Below are positions 45,801 through 59,415 of a stretch of DNA of 64,000 bases, piece by piece. The first letter of the stretch is position 1. Each line of letters begins with the position of its first letter. The notes beneath the pieces were generated by a model. The model did no database searches, was not told where the DNA came from, and saw only the letters and a list, made by a program, of their open reading frames with translations. This DNA comes from Hyalella azteca (taxonomy: Eukaryota > Arthropoda > Malacostraca > Amphipoda > Hyalellidae), in the NCBI RefSeq assembly GCF_000764305.2, contig NW_025938122.1, positions 20,630 to 84,629 of the forward strand. The letters are read 5' to 3'. Made by a program: the position numbers and the translations under genes.

Positions 45801-48800
45801 TTTTTAATTGGTATAATGGATGAGAAGATTCTTCATGAGGAATGTCGTCAATCTTATCCAACTTACATGCCCGTATTAATCAACACATTACATTGGCTCC
45901 AGTTGAACATTTGTATTCTTTATACTGACATCAATTTTGCAACGTACCATAAATCGATATAAATATGATTTGCTCGTCACCAAACATTTAAAAATGCTCA
46001 CAGAAACAATACCCGCTTTCCTCTCGCAATTTCAGTGCATATTATTTTATGTTGCAGTGCATTGCAATAGTTATTATATTAGTATTTTTTATTATATCTT
46101 TAGTCTCATGAATCATTGTATGCCGAGCTCGTTTCCCGACTTTGCTGTCAAGTACTGACGAATTATTTGCATAGAGTCTCACCTCATATTCCAATTTGTG
46201 AGTACGAAATCGCGACTTCTTTTCTTCTTTTTTCTTCTCCTGAAAAAAAAAGCGTTACACGCTGGGACATTCTTCAAAAAGTCGTGTCATAAATCTCGCG
46301 AAGCGCACCCGCTGACTTGCTGCAAACTTTTCAAGTGAAGTAATGACTTCTGCTCGTTTTTTTTTGTCAGTCCTACGGGACTGACAAATAATTTTTCATG
46401 CCTGAATATTTTTATTGTGAGAACTGAGACATATGTGCTTGAGACTATAAACAAAATTTATTCATGAGAGCCAGTTTGAAATCGTTTAATAAAATTTAAA
46501 CGATGATGGGTTGATTCTGTAAATATTTTAATACATCTTCATTGATTTCCCTGCTATCGAAAACGTAATTTTTTTACAGTTTCAATTTGCTGTCATTTAC
46601 TGTGACCTTCAATATCTTAAGTAACTCTTCCATAATTTAAGTGGGTGTACTCCGAACAATTTTCACAATATTCCCATGTCTTCGGACAATGCACTTACAA
46701 ATTTAAATGTTCGGCTTCGTTTAACCCAAAACGGCAAGAACTTCTGTTGACAATACCCAATGCGCGTCTGGTTAGCGACGTCGTGTGGGATGACTGTAGT
46801 AGCTAGAACACTCAAAGCCACAAGATCGATACTTTGAGTTCTCAATTTTGTATTTGTAAAACATGAATTTCAATGAGAACTTTAAATTTCCTCGTATGTA
46901 TAAAAGAGATTCCGTTAAAATGTATATATTCGCCCGACCACGGTACCAGTATGCATTAATTGATTGGTCCTGAAAACGATTGCTAAGGTTTGCCGAGAAG
47001 AAACATGCTTGTAGCCAAAAATACACAAGTGTGAATATGTTAACATGAAGCAGCAAGCTATCATGGTGAACAAGGACACTATAACTTGTCATGGCAGTCG
47101 GACGCCAAGAGCCGCTATATCCTGCCTGTAACGCCAGGAAGTGTGCGTGGGAGAATACCAGTTCATGACGCGCCTCCCCGCATGGTGTAACACAAACTGC
47201 AGTAAATATTAAGGCTTCGATTTCTCTCTCTTCACATAGGTGTTACCTCTAACTATCTTCGACTGCATTCCTTCAAATTGTGCCCGAACTCACCGGAACT
47301 CCTCTACACAAGGAATATTGTTAGGGAATTGTATTTTCCTGACCTTGAGATAGTGAAAGAGGTAGTCCCCTAGCAATATTTTGTGAGTGGCACTAGGGGC
47401 TGAAAGACAAATAGCACGCGATGCTGAGATTCAATGACCTGATTGGTCAGATCAAAACTTCTTTCTAAATCTTTCAGAGAAGGTTTTAGAGAAATCCTGC
47501 CGCTTAATTTGTGGTTAAAATGAGTACATAATTTCCATTAGATTTTCTGACAAGAGGGTTTCTGAAAGAGGACATCAATGTCATTAAGACTAATTCATTG
47601 ACTTTTTCCGTTTGCTATTGAACTACGTTTTTATAATGGCCGATAAACCATAAGCATGATTAAACTCAAGTTGAATAATTAACGATCGAGATTTCTTCAG
47701 TATAATGCTTTGAGAATTTTGCTGTCTGCATATGATTTAGAATTTTTCAAACAAATTAAATTAAACTGTAAGTTTTTCAAAATACTTTTGGCATCGTTTA
47801 TTCAACTATCGAAATGTCTCTCGGGACATTTTCCCACTCAGATACTGGAAAGTTTATTAGATTTTTTCATGTTAACTCACCACCAATAATAAATTAATAT
47901 CCTCCAAAATTACAAATATCCATGCCATATACCAAATAATTTTATGTACGTGTTGTATGTTGATCACTCAGTAACAACCAGAGCTGAATTATGTGTAAAA
48001 CGTCTCATCAAACCCAATAAAATACGAGCGTACGACGCGCTGCTGAAGTAAAGCCTGATTTATAGAGATCATTTCAACTCGGTCATGTAGGGCACAGTAT
48101 ACGAACTCCCTCTGCACAATCATGGAACAAAATTTCACGTATATATGGCCAGCAATTATGAAGATTTTAAATCATAAAATATGCGCAAACAAATTAGCCG
48201 CCCTGCAATGAAGTAGTTAGCAAATTCGTTCCTAATTATATTTAATGAAGATAGCATTCATTAGCTGGTCGGCTTGTTGAGGCTACTTAAGTATTATTAA
48301 AATAACAGGAGCTAGGAATTGCCAGAAATTGTTATTTTGATTACTTAACTTGTTACCCTGTTCATTATTTTTGCTTTGCTGGATGATATTTACTTAGAGA
48401 AAATGAGTTAAGTTAGTGAAGAACAATCATATAAGTACAATATTTATGTGTTGCCATCACTTAAAGTTTCGGCTAACGCCAAACGGGAGCTGTGAAGCTG
48501 ATGAATAATGATGAGTAATTATTTATTCTAAAAGAGGGTCAATAAAGTCCCTAAATAGTGGAAAATATCATCAGAATGAATGTTTTACATGTAAATATCT
48601 GTATATTCCTATAAGCTGTAATGACTTCTTAGTCAGTGTGAATTCTCGCAAACCTTCATCTAAAATGAATATCTACCTTTAATTTTTTTCGACTGTTGAA
48701 ATTTATTAGAAACTTTTACATGTAGGTTAGCTGAAGTATCATCAATTTGGCCAAAAATAGAGAGAAATTCATAGATTTTATAGGAAGAAAAGCAATCTTT

Positions 48801-49137
48801 ACCATGCTCGGAAATTGTTTAATTATCAAATGGAACCAGTCAAAGTAATACTTAATCAGTTTATTTAAATGGTGAACGAATTATTCTGGATAAATGAATC
48901 ATTATTTCAGTACGTTTTTCCTCTTAGCGGATTGAATTAAATTTTTTACCTCTCATGATTTTCTCCGACTCAATCAAAGCTAGAATTCGAAAACTAACCA
49001 AATTAGAATGGCCTTAAGATTCAGTCTTTGCAGCCAGTAATTGCGTTAGGACGATTTGTGTGCCGACTGTCAGTCCTTCGTGGCGTAGGAGGCGAGCTTC
49101 AGAAGTTCTCGTTTTTTTGCGAAAGACCCAGTTTAAT
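42891..49137. other. Unique AT-rich DNA, no gene seen
   Basis: Scattered open frames of 60-106 codons lack consistent start, splice or family signals. GC-richer patches at 43640-43780, 44900-45110 and 47095-47200 are the only places where an exon might hide. The hairpin at 46363-46388 is listed separately. Confidence 0.4.
46363..46388. other. 11-bp hairpin with TACG tetraloop
   Basis: Arms TTTGTCAGTCC and GGACTGACAAA pair perfectly around TACG. If transcribed on this strand it gives a C(UACG)G tetraloop, one of the most stable RNA loops. A run of T precedes it and AATAATTTTT follows, giving a terminator-like look without a known gene upstream. Confidence 0.65.
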
Positions 49138-49344
49138 GAATGATTATGTGCCATCGAAAATGAAGATGTAACCTTTCTCGATATTTTCATGAATGATTAT
49201 GTGACATCGAAAATGAAGATGTAACCCTTCTCGATATTTTCATGAATGATTATGTGACAACGAAAATGAAGATGTAACCCTTCTCGATATTTTCATGAAT
49301 GATTATGTGACAACGAAAATGAAGATGTAACCCTTCTCGATTTT
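49138..49344 (+). repeat. 53-bp tandem repeat, four units
   Basis: Units start at 49138, 49191, 49244 and 49297 with GAATGATTATGTGACATCGA and continue AAATGAAGATGTAACCCTTC, then TCGATATTTTCAT. They differ by a few substitutions, such as GTGCCATCG in the first. The last unit breaks off at TCTCGATTTTTGG. Confidence 0.95.
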
Positions 49345-52001
49345 TGGGGTCGAGGTAAATGAAATTTCTTAGAACGGATAATCGAGAATTGTTTGTATTA
49401 GTTTTTATTCTAAATCGATGTGCATTTTTTAACATCGGCTTGATCTGAGAGCTTCGTCGCTTCCTAATCAGGCGAAGGAAAAATGATCAAGTAGGAATGG
49501 TGCATTGGGAATCATTGGGAATCAGCACAATTCAATTATTCGCTCTTTATTATTATTCCTTCTGATGATTTCTCTGTTTGTGCAATACACCCAAATGAAC
49601 ATAATTAATCAATAATGTTAACCTTCTCTGACTGTAATACTCGGACAATTGATCGTACAACCTGGCATGGTATGGACCGAAGACCTCACAGTTCACTTGG
49701 GTGATTAAAATTTGCTGATCTTTCAGTTTTTGTTATGTTATTTGTACATTATAGCTTATGTTTTTCTACTTAAATTTAATCTTAGTCATTCCTAATTTGT
49801 CAGAATTCGTTCAATGAATAGTCCTTTCAAAAAGGGAAATCTTAGAGTTAGTTTTCAGCGAGCCTCTAACAAATAATTCATTTCAAATCTTCTCGTGCAT
49901 TATTTTTGACCAAACTCCAAATCATAAAAAAAATTTTTTGCAACATTACGAATCATCTTGTTCCATTAAGTATTTACTTCTTCGAAACTTCTTAAAATTA
50001 GGAGTATGTTGCTTATGAACTTCTTAAAAGTATGGGGCTGTTCAAAACGCATTTTCCAGTCTGAGCGAATGCTTCATTCCGTTTTTAGTCGCTATATTAA
50101 TATTGCTCCTGTGCATTCTTGAATGTGTCGAAGAAAGCTAATCTGAAAAATTTAAAACGGTTCCCGGATCATAATTAATTTTTTTAGCTACAACTATTAA
50201 CTCTCCGGTACTGTAGACTGGCTAGATTTCATTTTTATAAAGTTGATTAATACCATCGGTATTGAATTGAATCTTCAAAGCGATTGGGTATCCCACGTTC
50301 ATAACTTCTTCCTCTACTTCAGTTTGGGACATAATTGCATGTCTACTTTGAGGAATTTCAATCAAAATAATAGATCATAGCAAATTTATAGTAAAATCGT
50401 TGCTAAACTTATGACTTGTGGCTTCTAATAATGAAATCAGATTACGATAGTAATCGTCAAAATTTTACATTATATACTTGAATCTACCATACATATTCTA
50501 TGTAAAATTCTTATTACTCTCCCGTCACTACTAACATTTGCAACCGTCCTGACGAATCGATTTCTCAACTTTTATTTCCGTACGCGAACACAGCCACAAT
50601 CTCAATTTGGACTTGAAATATTGGACTGAAGCAGCAAGCAAAAGAAGGTTTTGTTCACATCGAGCAATTTTGCTGCAGTCAATGGCAGTTTTTAGGGCCT
50701 GCATAATAGAGGACGCAGTCGCCAATTGTAAAGCGAGATCCATGTTGGCGCGAGATGAAGGCCTTTTGTTCGGGGCACATCAAGCGGTAAAAAGAGTGAA
50801 ATTGCCGTAGAACGCGTAAATGTTCGTGGAGAGATTAATTTTTTCGTAAGTCTGCTTCACCGTGTTAAACCACTCGATTGAATAGGTCCGAAGTGCCTAT
50901 GTAGGATATTTCTTGTTGAATATTTATTTGTTGTTATTCTGCGTCTTTATAACATCACTACCTTATCTATAATTGGCTTTTTTTGTACAAAGCTTGGTTA
51001 AATTATATATATTTTTATTTTTTGAGAACTTCACTTACAAGTTCGAGCTTCAGCATAAGGCATCGCATTAAAAAATACTTTGTAAGGACTGGGAATGGCA
51101 ATTCGTGAAGGTCATTGCCTGAGAAATACTAATACGCAAAATCTAACCTTCACGGGGCCGTAGCCGCTATTTTATTGCACCTCCACGAAACTTCAGAGGA
51201 ATAAAAGAGATAAGATTTAATTCAAGCATGTGGGATGATTTTCGCCGTGTAGAGATTGTAATTGTAAAGTTCATGGAACGTTGATTAAAAATGTTATAAG
51301 ATGAATCTTCTTTTTCGAGTTTTTCCCGACTTGTAACGTATCTAAGGTTTATTGAATTATTTTGCAATATTCATTTAAGCAAAGTCATGCTAAGCAGCAA
51401 AAGCGTTGAATTTTAACGAAGAAACTTGTTGAAATTTATTTGCTTTTGAGCGAATAACGAATTTATGCTGTTTTAACTGAAACAATGCTTGCTACATCGC
51501 GGATTCCTGCTTGTCTTGTACACAATAAAATATTTTCAACACCAATAACCGTGCCAGAATCTCGTAGATTTACTGTGACAGCATCTTAAAATTCCGCTGT
51601 CGAGTGCAATGACTTATAGCACCGCTGTACATCTCGACCCAAACATTGACAAACATTTATTAAATTTATACCCTTCGTTGTGATGAACCCTTTTGTAATT
51701 TTCTTTTACACTTGACGCATTATAAAAGAATTTTCATCATTTGGGATAAATTTAAACATATTTTTTCTCCTTCTTTATCAGGTTATTATATACTTATATC
51801 TCAAGAGGTACTACTATATAGTTTTATCAGGATCCTGATCACTGGTGTGTGTATATCACCGTATTTAGTCACAAGTGTGATTTATTTGCTAAACACGACA
51901 AGGATCATACATTCTAGTGAATTATTAATCCAGTTTGGGTTTACGTCACCGTGGCTACCCGGGCCAGGTTTTCCACCCGCCCCAAATGCGTCTACGCGAA
52001 T

Positions 52002-52030
52002 CCCCCCCTCCCCCCATCATACCCTCCCCC
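52002..52030 (-). other. G-quadruplex-capable block
   Basis: Four C-runs of 7, 6, 3 and 5 on the plus strand are separated by loops of 1, 6 and 1 bases. The minus strand therefore fits the G3+N1-7 quadruplex rule and the plus strand an i-motif. The flanks are also C-rich (CCACCCGCCCC near 51974). This is unusual in such AT-rich DNA. Confidence 0.75.
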
Positions 52031-54153
52031 TAAAAAATAAATTCGTTACAAGTTTCAATGCCTGCACCCTCGAATTTGCACTCTCCTAAACCATCGAACA
52101 ATAAATGAGTTTACTCCAGATACCAATTGACTTACATAGGCATAAGCCTAAATAAACGAAACTATCCACCATATAGCAAAGACATATCAAATTGTCATTA
52201 TACCCTTACTTCCCAAATTCCATGAGACTCTATAAATGAAATTATTGTCACATGGCAATTATATTTTCTTTAATATATATCATATTTCAGGAATTCTAAA
52301 TTTTGTTAGTTGCGATTGATAATTTATTATTGAGAACGCTTAATTCGCTGCAATCGAGAGGGCAAATTTATTATCGGAGACGCGATGCTCCAAAGGTGTC
52401 ACGTGAGATATATATAGAAATTATTAGCGTATTTGTGTTTTACAAATTTTGTGAGCTTCCAAATGTCAGGTATGCTCTCCCTCTGGTTTGAAATGCGATG
52501 AAGTTCTTTGAATCAGAAATATGAATGGAGATGAAAAAACTTCCCACCCATGGCGCTTCTATGGGAGAAATCGTCGCACGATAAGATTTCTCGTAAATTT
52601 TCTCGGTGTCTATTTGATTGGTAGTCATTTGACGCCAATATTGTACCCGGACTTTTTCTACACGAACAGAAACTTGCTGGTTAGACGACTAAAGAAATTC
52701 CTTGAGGAAGAAGTTATGAGGTCGTCAGACATAATTTCCTGTCATCAGAAGCGAGACGCACTTCTTGTCTTACCGAGCACAGAATCGCGCAAAGAAGATG
52801 GAAACGGAGCCAATTTTCGCCTCAATAATATAAGACGATGATGGCGTATGCTCATCAATAAATTAAAGACTGCGACGACGCTTCGTTATGGTAGCGCTGA
52901 ATACTTGTACTTACTTTTGATCATCCGTCTCAGAAATATGACTATTTTTTATTCGGCCCTTTGAATAAATTTCACGATGCTCTTCTTCGCTCGTATATAT
53001 ATTTTGATTCGGCAGTTGTGTACGCGGTGATTCAAATTAAGATAGCCAGGAAAATTCTGTTTGAGTAGAACTCGAAGTGCTCAAGCTCTTAGAAATAAGG
53101 GACGATACTCTTACTTTGGTGAAAATTTGAATCTAAAAGTGTTTTTCGTTTTCAAAATTTAATCTTGAATAATTTCAAGTGTTTTTTTCATGGTGTACGT
53201 AAAATTTGAAAATGTTGTACTATTGTAACCATCACCTTAATGAGTCAAATAGTACAAAAATATAAATCTGACTGCATGTTATGCTCTAAAAAATTTAATG
53301 CCCAATTTCAGTTCATGAGAGTCCAGTGATTTAATTGATGACAGTTATGCACAGTTTGGAAATGTCTCGACACAATGAATCATTTCCTTATATGTGACTT
53401 GTTAAGCTATGCTGAACGAATCTCTTCTCTCTGGATCAATGTTCTACCTAATATTCCACTTTTAGAAAAGGAAAAATACTATTGAAATTTACAATCTATG
53501 CGTCGATTTTTTTTATTGTTAGTTTTTTTCATTTTATATGATATCTTTTTTGATGGCGGGTGCATTGGTGGCGATATATATTTTGAATGAATTTATTAGA
53601 AGAAACCGTTCTGCCAGCGGATTTTTTTTTACGAGAAAGTCGGTTGTTTTAGTTGTGCAATTTGATGATAATTGTACCATTAAAACTTCGATCTGCTCCT
53701 CAGCGATACGAACAAAACCGTTTTTTTTTTATTTCAAAATACGTCTGTGTGTAAAACGTTTAGCTTGTGGAATTATAATTCATGGTTATTTGTTCTTTGC
53801 TGAGCGAGTAATGTCAATTTTAATTGCGTGTAATGTACACTTGTATAATTTTTTCTTCCAGTACAACAATCTATCATAAACTTTAATTATTAGAAGTTCC
53901 AAAATAGTTACATTGTAATCCATCCCCTTATTAATCTAAATTTCTTGTTTCTCCTTTTATTCATTAGGAAATCGTCGGAATGATATTTTACAAAGCTCTC
54001 AGTGTTTTTCCCTGTCTCGATGTAATTTTTCAAGATTTTCGCTGAATTTTCAGCTCATGCACATGCTGCAAACAAAAGTTTCGCTTTATTCATCATTACA
54101 TTGAAAGACATGAAATTTATATTCTAAAAACTATACCTCAACCAACTAAATTC

Positions 54154-54198
54154 ATTCGTCTAACCATCGTTAGACGAATTTAGACGTTAGACGTTAGA
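54154..54198. other. 11-bp hairpin followed by TTAGACG repeats
   Basis: Arms ATTCGTCTAAC (54154-54164) and GTTAGACGAAT (54169-54179) are perfect around CATC. Two more GTTAGACG copies follow at once, so the arm sequence is repeated downstream. Confidence 0.7.
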
Positions 54199-56493
54199 CG
54201 AACCACAAAATATTTTCAAATACTTATTCTTGAATGACAAATAAAAACTGGATCGTGTAAATGCTATCGCCAAAGTTGGACAAAAATGGTTCCGCTCGCA
54301 ACAGTATTTCTGTGTTCGTCCTTCCTGAACTTCGAATAAACCTGCCTGGATTTTCTTTTCCCTTGAGAAATACTTCCACCAAAACGTTTTTGCCCGGAAG
54401 AAGGTAATTTCCAAGGCAAAATCAAACAATCGCCCGCTGCCAAGCCAAGCTCGGTTGCCGAAAGCGAACGTTTAGAACCCCCATGGTCACAGTTCTATTT
54501 TGCACGGTTTATATGTTTTCGCGCAGTCGAGAAATTTCGGAAATAGTTTTTCTCGTTATATATGAAAAGTTTTACCGGTAACCATGTCTATTATTTGATA
54601 TCCAGGTTATTCTGTTCTATGCCTATTGTTTGCCAAACAAATTGGTCCTTTAATTGACCAATAAGAAATGGGCACCCGTGAATTTCCTCGTTAATTGCAG
54701 AGGGAGTTATTAATGTAGGAGAGTTATTAATGTGATGCCAGTATGAATGTTTGAGAATTATTTAGCGGCATCCTAAATTTTATCCGCGTTATGAAGTTTT
54801 GAAATATTGCAAATTTTACATAAACAATACATTACTGTGGTTGGTGCACTTGAATTATTTATTTAAATTATTTACGCATTCTATCTAATTGAATTACCAT
54901 TTGTTACTTTCCTATTCTGTTCTGGTCTAAAGTGACGGGATTAGAGCGTCCCGTAACGGATGTGTAGCTGTACGCGTTGTGATGTGTGAATTCTTCGGTG
55001 GGTGAATTCATGATTTCTCAATAAAAACCAAGTTTGTCGTTTCTAGCGTCAAACGTCTAGCTTTTTTCAAGTCTTGCGTTGGTCGTAAGTTGTACGAGTA
55101 TTCAACTTAAATGGCTCGCGACTATTGAGAATTATCATTTGTTTTATGCTGGCAATGAAGTACATTTTTTATTATTTGTTCTTTGTTTTCCCATAACAAT
55201 GCAAATGTTATCAGCACAACAACGGGATCAGTTACCCAAATTTGTTTTATTCGTTTATTCGGGGTTCATTCAGGCATTAAGTTTTGTTGTCAAAACTGAA
55301 TTCTACAATACATTCGTCGGTGAACCTGTAAAAAAAAATAAAATCGAGAACGCGTGCATGCATTTTTTATCGGCTGCCTTTTTTACAATTTTTATCCGCC
55401 CTTACAAATACGCTGTGTACGAACGTTTGCATTGTTGTGTTGTGATGGTCATCGCAGTCGCCCATATCACTTCTCATTAGCCGTTCACTTCTCATTAGTC
55501 GCTGGTTAGCATTTGAATGATCCTCGTTAGCGAAGTGTGATGGTTCAATGATAGCTCATCATTAAGCATCCCACTCCCTGCGACCGGCATTGTTAAGCTC
55601 TAGTATTAATGGAGAGGACGTTTTTCCACACATGATCCAAGTAACCGATTTATTCAAACTGCAGTAGCTTGAATGCCTTAAATTTTTTAAATGCTCGTAA
55701 ACTTCGGAAAATTATTTCGCTTCATGGTTGATGTTTCATGTTGGATTTCTAAGTGTAAAAATTGAAAATTTTCATTGGTTATGTTCTTCAAGTTATTATC
55801 ACCGTTGCAAGTACAATTCAAACGTTCCAAATCATTCACGCTTATATTTGATCTAAATTTCATTAAATTTAAACAAGGTATATTTTTGCTGAGTCATGAG
55901 ATGGTCCACATTTTCATCCTATGATATATCGTTAACAAAAATGAGTAGATCTTTCTATCTTTTCACGAAATAACTTGATTTTCTAAAGGGTTGTTGTCAA
56001 TTGTATAGGGAATCTGTCTCAGGATCTGTGATGCTGATTTTTAAGATTTCCGAACTTATCATTCTGACATTTTAAAGCTGGTAAAATATATGGCAATTAT
56101 TTATTTAGAAGGAAAATAACGATATTTATTTGCAACTTGAATTATGTGAGTGAAAAGCCTGTCAATTGCTCTGGCTTCTCTTGCTCAGATATTTTTTATC
56201 TAATCACAATATACAATATTTATGGGATTATCTTGGCCAGTACAAGGAATGCCAGTACTGATATTTCGAACAGGCACTCTATTCAAAATAAGACTATTTC
56301 TTGAGCACTCCGTTGTATCAAACTGTACAATATTCGGAAGAAACGCTGTAAAACGATCGGACCGGCATTTCAGTGACCTGCCAGTGAAATAAATACCGTG
56401 CATATTACACACTCCTTCGCCGTTTATTTTCCAATTTAACACAGGAATTTCGTACCACAGGGAAATTTGCGAAAATGATTATTTTCATTCTAG

Positions 56494-56552
56494 AACGGCC
56501 GGCCACTAAGACGCCGGTAGATCGTTTATTCACCGTTACTTCGCCGTTATTT
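56494..56552. mobile_element. Fragment related to the 1398 MITE
   Basis: CGGCCGGCCACTAAGACGCC and GGTAGATCG… parallel ACCGGCCACTGAAACGCCGG in the MITE at 1398-1609, with a further TCGCCGTTAT match. The terminal CACTGTTAG ends are not present, so it is a remnant or a related family member. Confidence 0.4.
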
Positions 56553-57118
56553 GGACGAGTGTACTTAAGATCAACACGCTAAGGGATCCCTGAAAGTTTG
56601 ACGAGTGTATGAGCTACTACACCTTTTTTGACCCACGTTTGAATGTCATGAATGGAAAAAATAAGAAAACGGGTGTGATTCCTAAACGGGTGTGATTCCT
56701 GAAAACTGTGATTCCTATTGACATATAACCAACTTAACCACCATTTTCCTCGGATAAAAACTAATGTTCCACCAGTAAATTAATTTCTCTTCTGCAATTC
56801 ATTTCTGTCCTGCACGCGTTAACGGGTGACTATACTTTACGGAAAATACGTAAGATTCAGCGATTTATTGAATTAAATAATTGATCTTGAATAGTCTCAG
56901 ACTTTGTTCGATCAACACATTAAACAAAAGATTAAGTCCTGGTATAAGTGTAGATATTTGCATATTTCACGTCATGTCCTCTACTTGATGAATGATATCT
57001 ATTTACGCATGGCCATTACAATATGCGAACAGTGAATTTGTTCTGTAGTGCCGGTTGAGACGATTGGTGAGCGATTCTAGATCTCGGCGACCGACATTCA
57101 TGGACCTCCTTGATGATT

Positions 57119-57188
57119 CATTTTTAACGCATTTTCTCATTTATGGAAAAAATGCACTATTGTGCTTGCCATGTCCGACTGTCTGTCC

Positions 57189-57221
<33 letters not shown>

Positions 57222-57312
57222 CCTGTCTGTCCGTCCGTCTGTCCGTGACCTCAAGTTTTCGTCGACGAGAAAATGCGCTCTCTGTCACTCACTGCAGTGA
57301 GTACTGAGTTAT
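57119..57312 (-). mobile_element. GACA-cored foldback element, copy 2
   Basis: Reverse-orientation copy of the element at 22098. The GTCT/GTCC tract spans 57171-57247, and AACGCATTTTCTCATTTATG and CGAGAAAATGCGCTCT form the paired arms. CTCACTGCAGTGAG closes the outer end near 57301. This is the most complete copy in the window. Confidence 0.75.
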
Positions 57313-58682
57313 ATTTCTTTTATATTTAATAATGATCATTCAGAGATTTTTTAATTAGCTTACATTGGAAAATATACTGAAGCTCAACGTCGACATTTTA
57401 ACCTAATTTTAAATCTCGATGCCTCACCTTATTTCTAGGGATGGCATGCATTTGTTCGCGAAAAATTTTATTCTTTCTTAAAATAAACATGAAAATGCAT
57501 TTAGCCTGAGGATTAAGAGAAATTTGAGTGAAGGCATAAAATAAATTTGTGGATCAAATTTCCTTAGAAATTGTGTAGTTAATTCTTACCATATACATTA
57601 ATCCTGGTACACATTCGACAAGGATGCAGTGTTTTCTGGTTAAAAATAGTCGTGTTTAATTTTCAACGTTCATTGTGAAACATGAAATCATTACCTACAA
57701 AATTTCATCGATCATTTACAATTTTTTCTTATTTTGTTAAGAGAAATTATTTTTCATGACCGGCGTCTTTGGTCACATTTTTATTGCAAATATGTTGCAT
57801 CTGGAGCATTAAATTACAAAATATGTTGCAGAATATACCGTAAATAATATAAAGAATATATGTACATTTATATAAATTATATAAAGTAATACAATTTCAA
57901 TAATATCAAATTGCTCGTAAAATATAACTATCATCGTATTAATAAATGCAAATCCACTTTTCTTCGGAAAGTTGGAAGCGGATGTCGCATCCAGGCGCTC
58001 CGTGTCTGCGAATGGCTCTAAGGATGTGAATTAGAATTGCTTGGCGAGCTGCGGGTTCATTTGAATATTATTCTTTGATGTGGCATGCATAGGAGTGGTC
58101 GTTTGATGTTATAATTCCCCTATTACTTCAAGAATAATCTGAAATTGGGAAGGTGCTTAAACTAACACCATTGTTTGGTAACTGAAATAATTTGTTTGTT
58201 TAATTGGTTCTTCTGTTGCGAATCTGAATGATATCTATCAAACTTTCTCCTCTCTAAATTATCTGTGAAAAAATGAGTAGTAGTTTAACGGTAATTTTGA
58301 TATATTTAAATTCAGCCAATCTCTTCAGTTGGCTTAGGCAAATATCCAGATTGTGTCCCTCGTAGCTCCATCGTTTCGCTAAACTGCTCTCCCAAACAAT
58401 TTCCACTGCTAATCGTTCTCTCATTACGACATTATACGAATTAGGCTTACGAATTTCAAAACGTTCAATCAAGAACTGCAGATAAAATCATATAAACGTC
58501 TAAATTAGTGCGCAACCTTTATTTACATTGCGGCATCACTGCAACAGTCTCCCCAATTATAGTCTTTCATCGTTTCTCTTTTTGAAGTAAAAGCTTGGAA
58601 AAGTAATAACGACCCTGGACAGTACAAGAAAATCTACTTTTATCCAATACAGGGACAAAAATATTTTCATCCAAAATTAAAT

Positions 58683-58862
58683 ATGCGTTCGATCAAATCA
58701 TTTCCAACGTACATAATGAACAAACTTCCTCTCAGTATTCGATCATGCCAATAACATAGTTTTTTAATTAATTAATTAATTAGCGTTCGATAAAATCATT
58801 TCCAACTGACATAATGAACCAACTTCCTCTCAATATTCGATCATGCCAATAAACTTCATAGT
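58683..58862 (+). repeat. About 100-bp tandem duplication
   Basis: TGCGTTCGATCAAATCATTT… at 58683 is repeated as TAGCGTTCGATAAAATCATT at about 58781, through TCGATCATGCCAATAA and CATAGTTTT. A short (TTAA)n run lies between the copies. Differences are scattered, so it is not very recent. Confidence 0.85.
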
Positions 58863-59414
58863 TTTCTAATCCTTCAACCCAGCACCCACTAGCTGTTCTT
58901 TTAACACAACCACGACTCACGACCAGCACCGACAAGGACCATCCACTGCTAGCAGGTACCCGGAAAATATGCCTTGTTGTTTACTGAAAGCTTCTCGTGT
59001 CTCCTTTTCTTTGTATTTGGCTACCAGCATTAAATAAATTCGATCAATTGATTCCCGCACTCATTGACCTCAACGTTTGTGTTGGGAAAAAAAGACATGA
59101 AAGTGGAAAAAACACACGTAATTTTTTGTGAAAATGCGTTTCGTTGCACATTGCCAAACTTACAGTGTTAAACAGTAATCTGTCACTGAATCATTTTGCC
59201 TAATTTTGGCTCAAAAGAGTGTTAGTAGACTTTTAGTGTTATGTTTGCTCATATGAACAATATGATGCTTAGTAATGTCATTAGATACAGATAATTCAAT
59301 CATACACGTGACGGTTCCCGAACAGGTATATTGTCGCGATGCGTCGGTTTTCTGCTGTATTTGTATGCTAGCTTGAAATAAATGATGCCACAGCCTGGAA
59401 CGTTCATGATTAAT

Positions 59415-59415
59415 N
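59415..59415. other. Lone N
   Basis: Single undetermined base. The motif CCACGCGTCCG, identical to part of a common cDNA-cloning adapter, lies 26 bases downstream (59441-59451). This may be coincidence. Confidence 0.5.

Larger units (their letters stand above)
49345..57118. other. Unique AT-rich DNA, no supported gene
   Basis: The longest frames are at 51712-52089 (125 codons, crossing the C-run block) and 55079-55480 (133 codons, hydrophobic, with FVLFVYSGFIQALSFVVKT). Neither has recognisable domains. An AG-to-GT bounded stretch at 52291-52468 has stops in all three frames near its left end. Confidence 0.4.

Noticed and set aside
52291..52468. Possible exon between TATTTCAG and CAG|GTATGC
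   Set aside because: All three forward frames meet a stop within the first 40 bases after the acceptor, and no start codon context is convincing.
55079..55480. 133-codon hydrophobic frame
   Set aside because: No recognisable domain, no splice or polyadenylation context, and composition expected of T-rich DNA. It cannot be excluded but is not supported.
57055..57300. SVCLSVCLSV-type frames here and at 63086-63346 and 22104-22289
   Set aside because: Translations of the GACA/GACG tract in the foldback element, not proteins.
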